NCBI RefSeq assembly: GCF_029867415.1
Contig: NW_026705297.1
Coordinates: 558,001-622,000 of the forward strand
From: Vicia villosa
Taxonomy: Eukaryota; Streptophyta; Magnoliopsida; Fabales; Fabaceae
DNA: 64,000 nucleotides
Direction: 5' to 3'
Numbering within the stretch: the stretch's first letter is position 1; every line of letters starts with the position of its first letter. This document shows, piece by piece, positions 22,021 to 33,311 of the stretch. The position numbers and the translations under genes were made by a program. The notes under the pieces are model-generated. The model was not told the origin of the DNA. It searched no databases and saw nothing but the letters and a program-made list of their open reading frames with translations.

Positions 22021-22589
22021 TATGAAAAAAGAGAAGAAGGTTTTGGAGGAAGAAAAATGGTTTCTCTTTTCTGAGTTTAGGAAAGAAGAGAATGAGTGAA
22101 TGAAGAAAATAAGGGTGATATTGGACCTTTATATAGAAAGGGAATACTAAAGGTTGGTTTAGTTTCTTAATAATTGATTAGACTGCAGTTGGTTTTTCCA
22201 AAGAGAGGAGTTATTACATCCGCCGTTTCCCGCCCTTGGAAGTTGAACAGCAATCATGAAACTGATTCACGCACGTCTTGAAATGACGTTTTGAAAAAGT
22301 AACGTTACTGTTTAGTCATGATTAGGGCTAAAGAAGTAGAAACGTCAAGTCCAAAGGCTAAGAGGTCGCGAAGAGTATTCGGAGTTTACATGTTGCATTA
22401 ATGAAGAGTACTGTGGAGGATCTGAAAATATATTTTGACAAGAGATTGAAAAGATTTGCTAAGAAATAGTGCTGATAAATATTATATTTAAACGAAGGGA
22501 GAAGTTAAGCATATAAATAAGTGCTTTTACAAAATATATGAGGTTTCGATTATAAATAAGAACGCAACAGATAATAAGGTTCGAAGCAG
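22021..22589. other. Region between the two antisense genes
   Basis: It holds the leader and promoter of the 244-residue gene and, further right, what should be the 3' UTR of the five-exon gene. No open frame of note. Confidence 0.5.
22128..22135 (-). promoter_or_regulatory. TATA box of the 244-residue antisense gene
   Basis: On the minus strand CTATATAAAGG lies about 110 nt upstream of the ATG at 22,020. The sequence between 22,098 and 22,021 is a CT-rich leader (CTCATTCTCTTCTTTCC) of the usual plant length. Confidence 0.6.
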
Positions 22590-25500
22590 CTAGTTGAAAC
22601 CCTCAGGGAGGTTATTCTTGATCTTTGAATATTGTGACTCCCAAGAAGTCATACGGAGTTCAATCACCGATCGTTGTTTCTTCAACCTTTCGATCTCAGG
22701 AATCAATTTCTGAGCAGCCTCGAAATGTGTGATCCCTGATTGTACTATTTCGACCAACTCCTTTTGGTTGGATTGTTGGATGGTTGCCTGGCTGCGTTCA
22801 GCTTCCTTGATTTTCTCCTCAAGTGCCTTTATCTCTTGTTTCCAGATCTTGATATTTTTTGCATGATCATCAAAGGCCTTCTGGTCTTCTGATTGCTTAA
22901 GTTTGAGGACCTCGCCTCGTTGGGTTGCATCTACTGCAGAATTCCATGAAGAATCACGGGAGGCCATTGCTTCAGATAACTCTCTTTCGATACTTCGTTT
23001 TCGAAGGATGTCAGCTTGAAGTTGCTCAACCAGAGAGCCTAACAGAACAAGTACGTCTGAGACTGTTGTGGAGACTTGAAGTAAATCTACTTTTTTCAAA
23101 AGTTGATTTAAACCATGACTCTTAAGAGGATCCCGAATGAGGAGATCCACAAGATTGACATCGAAGAACCGCTCTTTGATTTGTCGAAGCAGGCTAGAAG
23201 TGTCTTCTTGGTTGCCAGACCCCACAGTCGCAACTGGAATAGCGTCAGGACTTGGAGACGAAGAAGTATCCACATTCATGATAATCTTCAAGAAACTAAG
23301 AGGATCAGATGCTTTAATTGTTCTAGCTCCGAAGGCGTAGGGGCAGGCATTGAAGTGGTCCCAGGATCAGCTTTTGTGTCAAGAGTCGAAGCTTCTTGAA
23401 AGTTTTGCTTTTCTAGTTTGGAAGTTTCCTCCATAGCATCTGATTCAGACACAGTGTCGTCACTATGATGAGGATGCAGATTCACATTGTCACTACCTGA
23501 GAGGGCGTGATCTTCGCCTTCCAAACTTTTGTCTTGATGAGTAGCTGGAGACTCATCAGTAGAATGACTTTCTTCAACGGGTTCATCGGGCAGCATAGTG
23601 TTGATGGGCTGAGCATCTTCGACCACGGGTGAAAGAGCAGGAGCTTTGTCTCGAGAAGTATCTGTGTCAGATAAAGCAGAGTTAGTCATAAGAATAAACC
23701 TGTAACAAGTTTGTCAACGAAGCTAAAGATTATTATTACCATAGAGTTTGGGAACATCAATGGAAAGACCAGGATCTTTGAAACCTGAAGTAGCAGTGCC
23801 AGCATCATCCTGCAATAACAAGGTAAAAAAGTTAATCCCATTATTTAGATAAAGTCACAAGTTAATATGCGAAAAAACCTGAAAGACCTTGGTTTGGATA
23901 TTATCTGGACTTGAATTGTGACTTTCGACAACAAGTATGTTGCTAGTTGTTTTCAAAGGGGAATCTTCAGAGGACGCTTTATCAGTAGGAGAAGCAGTTT
24001 TGGAGGGACTTGCTCCCTTTCCCTTTTTCGAAGGAGTAGCAGATTTTTGTCTTTTCCTAAGTCCTTGTCTAGTGCGAGGAGGAGATTTATCCTCATCATC
24101 TGAAGCAGCGGACGAAGAAACTTTCCGTTTCGGACCAGTTGGGGGCTTCGAACTCTGAAAAGACAGATGATAAGCAAAGGGACTATTGATTACAGATTAT
24201 ATAAGATTAAGAACGCAAAAGGTGCATACCGTAGGCTTTTTATCAGGATTGAGAGAGCCACTTTCACTGGGTTTGTCGCTTTGGGATGTCCCAGGATTCT
24301 TTTGGGCAGGAGTCTCTTTGATCTTCCTCCTATGAGCAACAGCTGTAGTCGAAACTGAAATTAGTATACCAGTCAAAAAGGAAAAGTCAGTCGAAAAGAT
24401 TGTCTGAATCCAAACCTTCAGGTATTGGAGTCAAGACACGAACGTGTTCGAGATCTATATGGAGATGTCCTTTGAAAGTATCCAAGGTATGCTTAGTCGG
24501 AACCACCCGTTCAGCGCGTTTTTTACTACTGTTTTGAAGATCTTTTAAAACGTTGCCACACACAAACCAATCTGGAAAAGGGGGGCTCAAAGCCACACCA
24601 AAATCCGCGCTTGGCAGTGGAGGAAATTTTGGAGGATTAAGTTTGAAAGCCACTTCATAACGTAGTTCTGGTCGAACATACGAGGGCAATTTCAACTTAT
24701 CCAGTTTGGCGGAAAACTTTTCGCGCAAAGTGATTGCAGCCTCATGAACGGTCCGACTAAGATCATCAGGCCTATAGATAGTTTCAAAAAAATTTTGGAA
24801 AGCTTGTATTTCTTTAATATGAGTTGTAGTACCTTTACAAAAAGTCTCCTGCACATCAGCAAAAGCTGCAGTTAGTTCCTGCGTCAAACTATCAGCATCA
24901 AAGATTTGAGAAGTATAATAATTCGTCCACCATTGATGGAAGTCTGGTGTACAGTAAAAGGAAGGTTCGAAAGGAATAGGGGAAAGGTTGGTGACGCCAG
25001 CATATCTGTTAACTTTTGTTTCACATTCTTCTTCTGACAAGTATAAGGTGTGGAAGCACATATGACTCCTTTTCTCATATAAGCATTTTGGTTTTATTTG
25101 GACCAATCCAAACTGTCGTGAAACCAAATTTGGTTGATAGCACACAAGAATGCATTGCCCTTTCGATGGTCGAAGACGGTGGAGGAACAACCTTGGAGTC
25201 AGAAAAGATTCCCAAATTTCCATAAGCTCAGTTTGTTGATCCTGAGATGTTGGTGGGAATTTCTGAGTAAACCATTCAGGACCCTTGGTTCTATGTACAA
25301 ACGGAGCCATAGACGGATCGAATTGACGACGCTGGGCAAACATCATCATATACGCTAAGAAGTATTCTTGAAGTTTCCCAGGCTCTTCTTTTGGAGTCAG
25401 GTAAGCCAACCTAGTTCCTTCAATAGTTCGATTCCTGATTTTGTCATTTTCCTCCTTGACTTTCCCTCGAAACGGAAGATGAGCTTCGAACGTAGCATTT

Positions 25501-26504
25501 AGCCACAGTTGCAAAAGCCAGAAAGGTCCAGCATAAAGTAAGGTACCAGATTGGTAATTCTTGGTAAGGTTTGCAGCTTCGCTAAGGTTTTCATAAAGAA
25601 ATCCCAGAAGTAGTTGGCCAAGATTGAGCTTTTTTCCATTATGCAATTGATTAGCCATGCAAAGATATCTCTTTGCAACTTGTATGGATCTTGAGCAGAA
25701 AGCACATCGCGAAAGCCATAACGCCAAGAAGGCAATATGTTCGTCATCAGAGACTTCTTCGTTCGCGGTAACATGATGTTGTTGGATAAACGCAGTATAA
25801 GTAACTGTCGAATTATTAAAGCCAATTGTGTCATCATCCATCTCAGTGGGATCGAAGTCTTCCCCAGTTGGTCGAAGTCCTGTAATCGCAGCTACATCGA
25901 AGAGAGTAGGGGTGACCATTCCACATGGGAGGTGGAAAGTGTTGTGGGAAGCATCCCAGAAATGGACCGCTGCTACTAGCATGGGTTGGTTATATGTTAA
26001 GCCTGTTTTTGATAGTTGGATCAAATCGTAGATTCCTAACGATTTCCAGTCAGATTCTTTCTTTTTCTCTACTTTTTCTAACCAGGCAAAGTACAAGTCA
26101 GGATCTTTGGCTAAAGGGAGTGACCTAAACACTTTCACAAAGTTGGTCATATAATTTAACCTAATTTTTGGCAAAGCCAAACGGGCTACGGTTGAAGTTT
26201 CTTCAACATTAGCAGATTCTCCTGAAGGAGAGCAACCCTCTTCATTTGTGTTAGCTTTGCTCACTAATGGCCTAGTCTTATAATAAGCAGGGAAGAACCT
26301 ACTTAGGGTTTGGTTATCTTCACCCGGCAATGGACCCATAAAAGCAAAAGATTTTCCAGAAAGTTCAAAGGGTATGATTACCTGGGAAGCGTAGATAGCG
26401 CGAACTTCTTCAACGTTAGGGTTTGGAATGTGTTCGTGTTCACCAGACCGTGTGGTGGATTGGAGCTTTAGAGCAGGTTGAAGAACATTGGAAGATGAAG
26501 CCAT
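22590..26504 (-). CDS. Antisense five-exon gene: plant mobile domain plus coiled coil
   Basis: Exons on the minus strand: 26,504-24,416, 24,354-24,230, 24,154-23,879, 23,809-23,740 and 23,661-22,590. All four introns (61-78 nt) have GT-AG ends and phases that keep one frame; pyrimidine tracts precede the acceptors (for example CTGTCTTTTCAG). Exon 1 (696 codons) carries a plant mobile domain of the MAIN/MAIL type: LPCGMVTPTLFDVAAITGL, then AFLALWLSRCAF and GKKLNLGQLLLGFLYENL. Exons 2-4 are polar and basic, with GPKRKV, an SV40-like nuclear signal, in exon 3. Exon 5 is acidic, then forms a long coiled coil (IKALEEKIKEAERS, LIPEIERLKKQR). Exon 5 has a one-base frameshift near 23,315, so this copy would be truncated; total coding is 3632 nt, one short of a full frame. 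PMD proteins are known from both host genes and transposons; the role in this element is unknown. Confidence 0.75.
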
Positions 26505-26641
26505 CGGACGAGTTTTGAGAAATTCAGATTTGAAAAGTTTGAAGATGTTGGTTCCTTTGTTTGATGAAGAAGACGGAGAAATAGGAATGAGAAGTTGTAA
26601 AAAGAATGCAAGTCCAAAGCATTTAAAGGTTTAACGGAAAT

Positions 26642-26680
26642 CCTTTTTAAATCTTTTGGGTAAAACCCAAAGGACACGTG
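26642..26680 (-). promoter_or_regulatory. G-box and TATA-like sequence upstream of the PMD gene
   Basis: CACGTG at 26,675-26,680 (within GCCACGTGTCC on the minus strand) lies 170 bp upstream of the ATG at 26,504. A weak TATA-like TTTAAAAAGG follows near 26,642-26,652, then a leader with CTCATTCCTATTTCTCC. Suggests transcription in the antisense direction; not proof. Confidence 0.4.
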
Positions 26681-26945
26681 GCGAATGATGATTTAATCCA
26701 ATGGCGGTCGAAAGATTCAGCCTTACTCCTAGTATATAGGAGTAATGATCAGGAAGTAAGGTCAAGGACGTGGGAATGTAAGTTATGAGAAGACATTTTG
26801 AGAATGACAAGACGTTTCGGAAACAGAGATTATCAATGATTATGACGTTTAGTCAGTAGTCTTGGAACTATCAGAAATTTAATAAGATACGAAATCTTAT
26901 GATGGCAAAAAACGCCTATTTCTGTTGATCTTCGAAACAGGCATT

Positions 26946-26959
26946 TATTGGGGGCAATT
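26946..26959 (+). promoter_or_regulatory. Polypurine tract region of the gypsy element
   Basis: TATTGGGGGCAATT directly precedes the TG of the 3' LTR. The G-run is the likely plus-strand primer. Confidence 0.6.
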
Positions 26960-27987
26960 TGTTAGCTGAAGATTTCGTTGAACAAATATATGTGCTTCGA
27001 AGGAGTGTATGATCGAAGGCAAGGTGGTTACTGATGACCATCTCTGAGAAATATAAAATGGCTACTGATGGCCATGTTTCGATAGCAAGAAACGTCTAAG
27101 TTTTTATGAAGGTGATGGCTACTGAAAGCTATTGGAAGGACATATCCTCGAAGACTTAGACAAAATTTATAAATTTGCTTAAGTATTATTATTTAGCGTG
27201 TTTGTTAGTAAGTGTTTATTAACATACTGCCACGCGTCGAAGATGGACTCAGGCGGGAAGATTTGAAATTCGAAGATAGTTGCGTAACTGCTTATTCACA
27301 GATGTCATCGCTGGAAGTTCTTATGAGAAACGTGGAAGCGGATTAGCGTAGGGCCGTTATGGTCGAAACTAGTATAAATAGGAGTTTTTTATGATAGAAT
27401 TCCGTGTGTTCATTTTGTACAAATCACTCACATATTTACTCAAGTATCAAGCGTTAACGAGAACGAGTTCGCTGAGAAAATGTACGTATGACACCACCAT
27501 CTTAATACATGAGTATTATCTTTTATTGCTTTTCGTTTTCGAATATCTTTAAATTCTTGCATTCTATTTACTTCTTGTCATTTACATTACTGTATCTTTA
27601 CTTTCATGTTATTTACTTTCATGTTATTTACTTTCATGTTATTTACTTTCATGTTATTTACTTTCATGTTATTTACTTTCAAGATCTTTAACAGTTTTAT
27701 GTTTTAAGATTCTTTACATTTAAACAGAATTGCATGTTACGTTATCTGCGTTGTTTACATTTTAAAGTCATAATCACATATAATCAAGTCATCACTAAAA
27801 GTGTATGTTTTCAATCGAATAACATTTGTCGAAGACAACGAATCATGAACATGGTTCTAAAGAATATTGATAACAATCTAATTGACTATGTGTCCTAGGA
27901 TCAATCTAGTCGATCCTGCGAGTAACCAAATCATATTTATTATAGTTTGGAGGACTAGCGGTTGTTTACCGGAAATCACCGTAAACA
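26960..27987 (+). repeat. 3' LTR of the gypsy element
   Basis: 1028 bp, TGTTAGCTG to GTAAACA. Retains the 11 bp missing from the 5' LTR. Followed by the second TSD copy TATGG. Confidence 0.95.
27373..27380 (+). promoter_or_regulatory. TATA box of the gypsy LTR promoter
   Basis: ACTAGTATAAATAGG in the 3' LTR is the only good TATA box in the LTR. It is absent from the 5' LTR copy. Confidence 0.6.
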
Positions 27988-27992
27988 TATGG

Positions 27993-28345
27993 ATAGATTT
28001 TTTTTAGAGATATAGACTTGGTAATTTAGATGCTTGAATTTCATTTAACTACGCCTTTGGTTCTTTCTATGGTTTGGAGTGCGTCTACAATTCAGAGTCT
28101 GGTTTCTTCAGATTTGAAAATCTTTAGATCCTGGTCTTTAGAGTCTGTTGAAATTCAACGTTCAGAAGATGTCTTCATGCAGAGCCCAGACTTTACTTGA
28201 TCATAGTCTCTTTTGATCGTAGTGGGTTTAGAGCTTGTAATATAATTTGTCCAGAGTCTGCATCTTGTTCAGAGTTTGTTATATCCAGCTTCTGACTTTT
28301 TTAGATTCTATTATATCTATCTTTTAACTTGTTCAGATTCTGCAC
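27993..28345. repeat. Older repeat split by the gypsy insertion (right half)
   Basis: Recurrent CAGAGTCTG and TTCAGA motifs (28,090-28,345) match the style of the left flank at 12,120-12,293. Probably degenerate copia LTR sequence; family uncertain. Confidence 0.3.
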
Positions 28346-28735
28346 ACTTGACACATTGTACGCGTACAAAATTGTTCTTTGTACTTTCTTATCATCAAAA
28401 CTAAAGGACTGTAGATGTAGAACCAATCTTGTTCTAACATCTTCATCAACACAAACACCCAAATTAAATTTCATATTAAACATCAACTATAGACTCATCT
28501 ATTTCTTCTTCTTATTTTTTGTTTTTATTATAACATTTCCCTTTTCTTTTTTCCTTTTTTTTTCCATTATAACCTCTCTTTCTGTAGTAATTTTCTATGG
28601 AGCTTCAGTTTTTACCATACAATCAAAATAAATAATAAGGCCTGAAAAACATCACATAAAAAGCTTCAAAATTTCATCCATTAAAAATTCCAAGAATTTT
28701 TCCACAAAATTCTCAATTTAGTAGAAAAAGATGTA
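28346..28735. other. AT-rich intergenic DNA
   Basis: T- and CT-rich sequence with no gene that I can support. Confidence 0.5.
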
Positions 28736-28997
28736 CTCTCTCCGTCTCATAATAAGTGTCTCATTTGCATTTTTTTCTTGTCTCAAATTAATTGTCCATT
28801 TACAATTCCAATGCATCAATCATTATTATTTTTCCACTATTATACCCCTATTTATTAACTTTCACGTTATTCAACTACTATTAATAGGGGTATTATTGTA
28901 AATGACATTAACTTTTTTACTAAAACCAACACATCCAATCATTTTCTTAAAAACCGCGCATTGCTCAAATAAGACATTTATTATGAGACGGAGGGAG
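28736..28997. mobile_element. Stowaway-type MITE
   Basis: A 262-bp element with near-perfect inverted ends, CTCTCTCCGTCTCATAATAA at the left and TTATGAGACGGAGGGAG at the right. TA dinucleotides at 28,734-28,735 and 28,998-28,999 fit a TA TSD. Terminal sequence and TSD are those of Stowaway (Tc1/mariner-derived) MITEs. Non-coding. Confidence 0.9.
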
Positions 28998-29574
28998 TAA
29001 GTTTCAGGAAATATGAGATGAAAACAACCTCATTATTTAACACAGAAAGACAAAAATATAACTAAGAAAAGATAAAATAAAAGGCTCTTAGTTTATCGCA
29101 AAAAGACCAAAAGCCTTTCGTAACCATGGTGGTCATCCTGATTACTCCTTCATGCATTGAAGACGATATTGCATCATTCCATTTACCCATTATGGCAAAA
29201 TACTTCTTTGTTATTGTGGACGATGACTGGACAAATATACTTTCTTGCCTTTTGGTTTCACTATCAATTTCTGTTCAATTTTAAGAAGATGAAAACCCAT
29301 ATCCTAAAAATTCAACAATCGTGTGGAATGGAAATCAAATGTGAAAACCCATATCCTAAAAATCCAAAAATGATGTTGGTTGTAAGAAAACTAAAACATA
29401 AAATTCGAGTTTGAATTGATTTCCATTTTTCTAGATTTGTATGTGAAGAAGATGAAGATAATGAAGGATCGCCAAAACTATTTTCTAGATTTGTGTAGTA
29501 TTGTGTTGAAGCAGATTTTTATATTGATTTTATATATTTGAAATTTATGGCATTGATATGTGGAAGGTTGATGT
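28998..29574. other. Intergenic DNA with a short duplication
   Basis: No convincing gene. AAAACCCATATCCTAAAAAT occurs twice, at about 29,290 and 29,343, a local duplication of about 50 bp. Confidence 0.45.
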
Positions 29575-29583
29575 TTAAATTTT

Positions 29584-29767
29584 GGTGAACACTCTAGTAC
29601 CGTTGAGTTTAGTTGGGTACCGGTACCCTTAGCCAATCAGACACTGTGATTCAACACCACGTCACTTTTTATTTTATTTTATTTTTAAAATAAATTAAAA
29701 TTTTAACACAAATTACACTAAAGGTGCCGATACCCAACTTAAATTCATGGGTACCAAAGAATTTACC
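29584..29767. mobile_element. MULE-type MITE with 9-bp TSD
   Basis: 184 bp with inverted ends (GGTGAACACTCTAGTACC left; right end, inverted, GGTAAATTCTTTGGTACC) that include a GGGTACCGGTACCC palindrome. It is flanked by the perfect 9-bp repeat TTAAATTTT (29,575-29,583 and 29,768-29,776). A 9-bp TSD points to Mutator-like mobilisation. Confidence 0.8.
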
Positions 29768-29776
29768 TTAAATTTT

Positions 29777-30399
29777 TCCTAAAATTTGTAAAGTTAAGTT
29801 TAATTTGAGAACAATTTAGAAATCGTATGTGTGAATATGCTTGACTTTGCTATGAAGTTTTTGGTTTGGCCATGAAAATACTCTTCCCTTAAATTAAATT
29901 AACTACAAAATTTTGTTTCTAAATAAAAATAAATAAATTAACATCTATATAGATTACCTTCACATAATAAATGAGTTGTAATATGTAAAGCGGGATTTCT
30001 CAAGTATGGAAGACCTAGAATCAAATACAACAAACCTTTTATTTAGCCTGGGATCAAAGGTCATTATTTGATCCTCAAGGAAGATACCAGATGGGTGATT
30101 GAAATAGGTGAAAATATTAATTATTAAAATGGCAATTAGTTAGGGTAGCCGCTCGGAGAGCTTATTCACATTCCATAATATACTTGAAAGGGTTTTAAGA
30201 CCCTAGTGGCAGACTTAGTGTAAGAACGGAATTAGATAATCCATCAATTATTTTAATTTTGGTTCCTTGAATTAGGTTAGTGAATCAGATAAATTGGTTT
30301 GGGTCCACATAAACAATGACCAGCTAATTGATAAATATGCAACCCCTTACTTAACATGAGAGAATCGAGTTTTAGATTGGTCAAATATATTTTGGCCAA
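29777..30399. other. AT-rich intergenic DNA
   Basis: No gene or element boundary seen. Confidence 0.5.
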
Positions 30400-30800
30400 A
30401 TTCCATTCCTCCCACCACCACCTTTGTAGTCTAGAGACTCATTCACAATAAGATGCCTTGTGATTACAGCCTCAAGAAGATTGGATGCAATATCACATTG
30501 ATAAGTAAGCTTTGCAAGCATAATGAAGAAAGAACCTTACATTTATTCTTTGATTATCCATTTGTAATACAAATATGGAAAGAAGTAACAAGGTAGCTTA
30601 CAATCTCTTTCCTTCCAACTTCAATTCAAGATATAATTAACATCATCAACTTCATATGGCACCCCAAGGTTAAAGATACCATTATCATGGATATAACTCA
30701 TTCCATTCATAGAATACGAGCGACCTGTAACAATGTTAGATTTAACAACTCTAAAATCGATATGTATGAGGCATTTGGTGGCCTTTATGCTCTCCCCAGG
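30400..30800 (+). pseudogene. LINE reverse-transcriptase zinc-finger (zf-RVT) remnant
   Basis: From about 30,451 an open stretch of some 48 codons reads KMPCDYSLKKIG, then SKLCKHNEERTLHLFFDYPF and IQIWKEVTR before TAG. This is the zf-RVT pattern at the C terminus of plant L1-type LINE proteins, in which a Cys/His pair is followed by LHLFF-CPF and IW. Downstream, IHRIRATCNNVRFNNSK resembles the following linker. The usual second Cys positions are changed (DYP for CPF), and stops break the frame. A dead LINE fragment. Confidence 0.65.
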
Positions 30801-33082
<2,282 letters not shown>

Positions 33083-33087
33083 ATAAG

Positions 33088-33311
33088 TATTGAAGAAAAT
33101 TGAGTAACAGATTAACTGCATAGTAACAGGAAAGATAACAGAAAGGATAACAAAGATAACCGAAATGAAAGGCTACAATTGATTCATCTTATTTGTGATA
33201 AAGTACAAAATGAACACTAAGAGTTATTTATACAGTACTAACACGTGTATAAAACAGAAGACAAATGATAGCCATTGGATCAAGTTAATCTCAGCCCTTT
33301 ATATCTCAATA
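33088..33311 (-). repeat. 3' LTR of the copia element
   Basis: 224 bp. The polyprotein stop codon lies inside it (33,306-33,308). Confidence 0.95.

Larger units (their letters stand above)
12299..27987 (+). mobile_element. Complete Ty3/gypsy Tat-type LTR retrotransposon with antisense genes
   Basis: A 15,689-bp element with LTRs 12,299-13,315 and 26,960-27,987 is flanked by a perfect 5-bp TSD, TATGG (12,294-12,298 and 27,988-27,992). Order on the plus strand: LTR, primer-binding site, gag-protease, reverse transcriptase, two RNase H domains, integrase. Then come two genes on the minus strand, the polypurine tract and the LTR. Two RNase H domains, no chromodomain and a long non-pol 3' region fit the Tat lineage (relatives of Ogre and Retand). 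The LTRs differ by one substitution and one 11-bp deletion, so the insertion is very recent. Pol is interrupted by one frameshift and one stop, so this copy is not autonomous as read. Confidence 0.93.

Noticed and set aside
21394..22074. Plus-strand frames of 112-113 codons opposite the 244-residue gene
   Set aside because: Shadows; the minus strand has the longer frame, promoter and recognisable domain pattern.
23115..23399. Plus-strand frames within the coiled-coil exon
   Set aside because: Shadows of the charged antisense exon; no domain seen.
23662..23700. Acceptor at 23,701/23,700 for the last intron of the antisense PMD gene
   Set aside because: It would give a 40-nt intron, too short for plants, and an immediate stop; the acceptor ACACAG before 23,661 keeps the frame.
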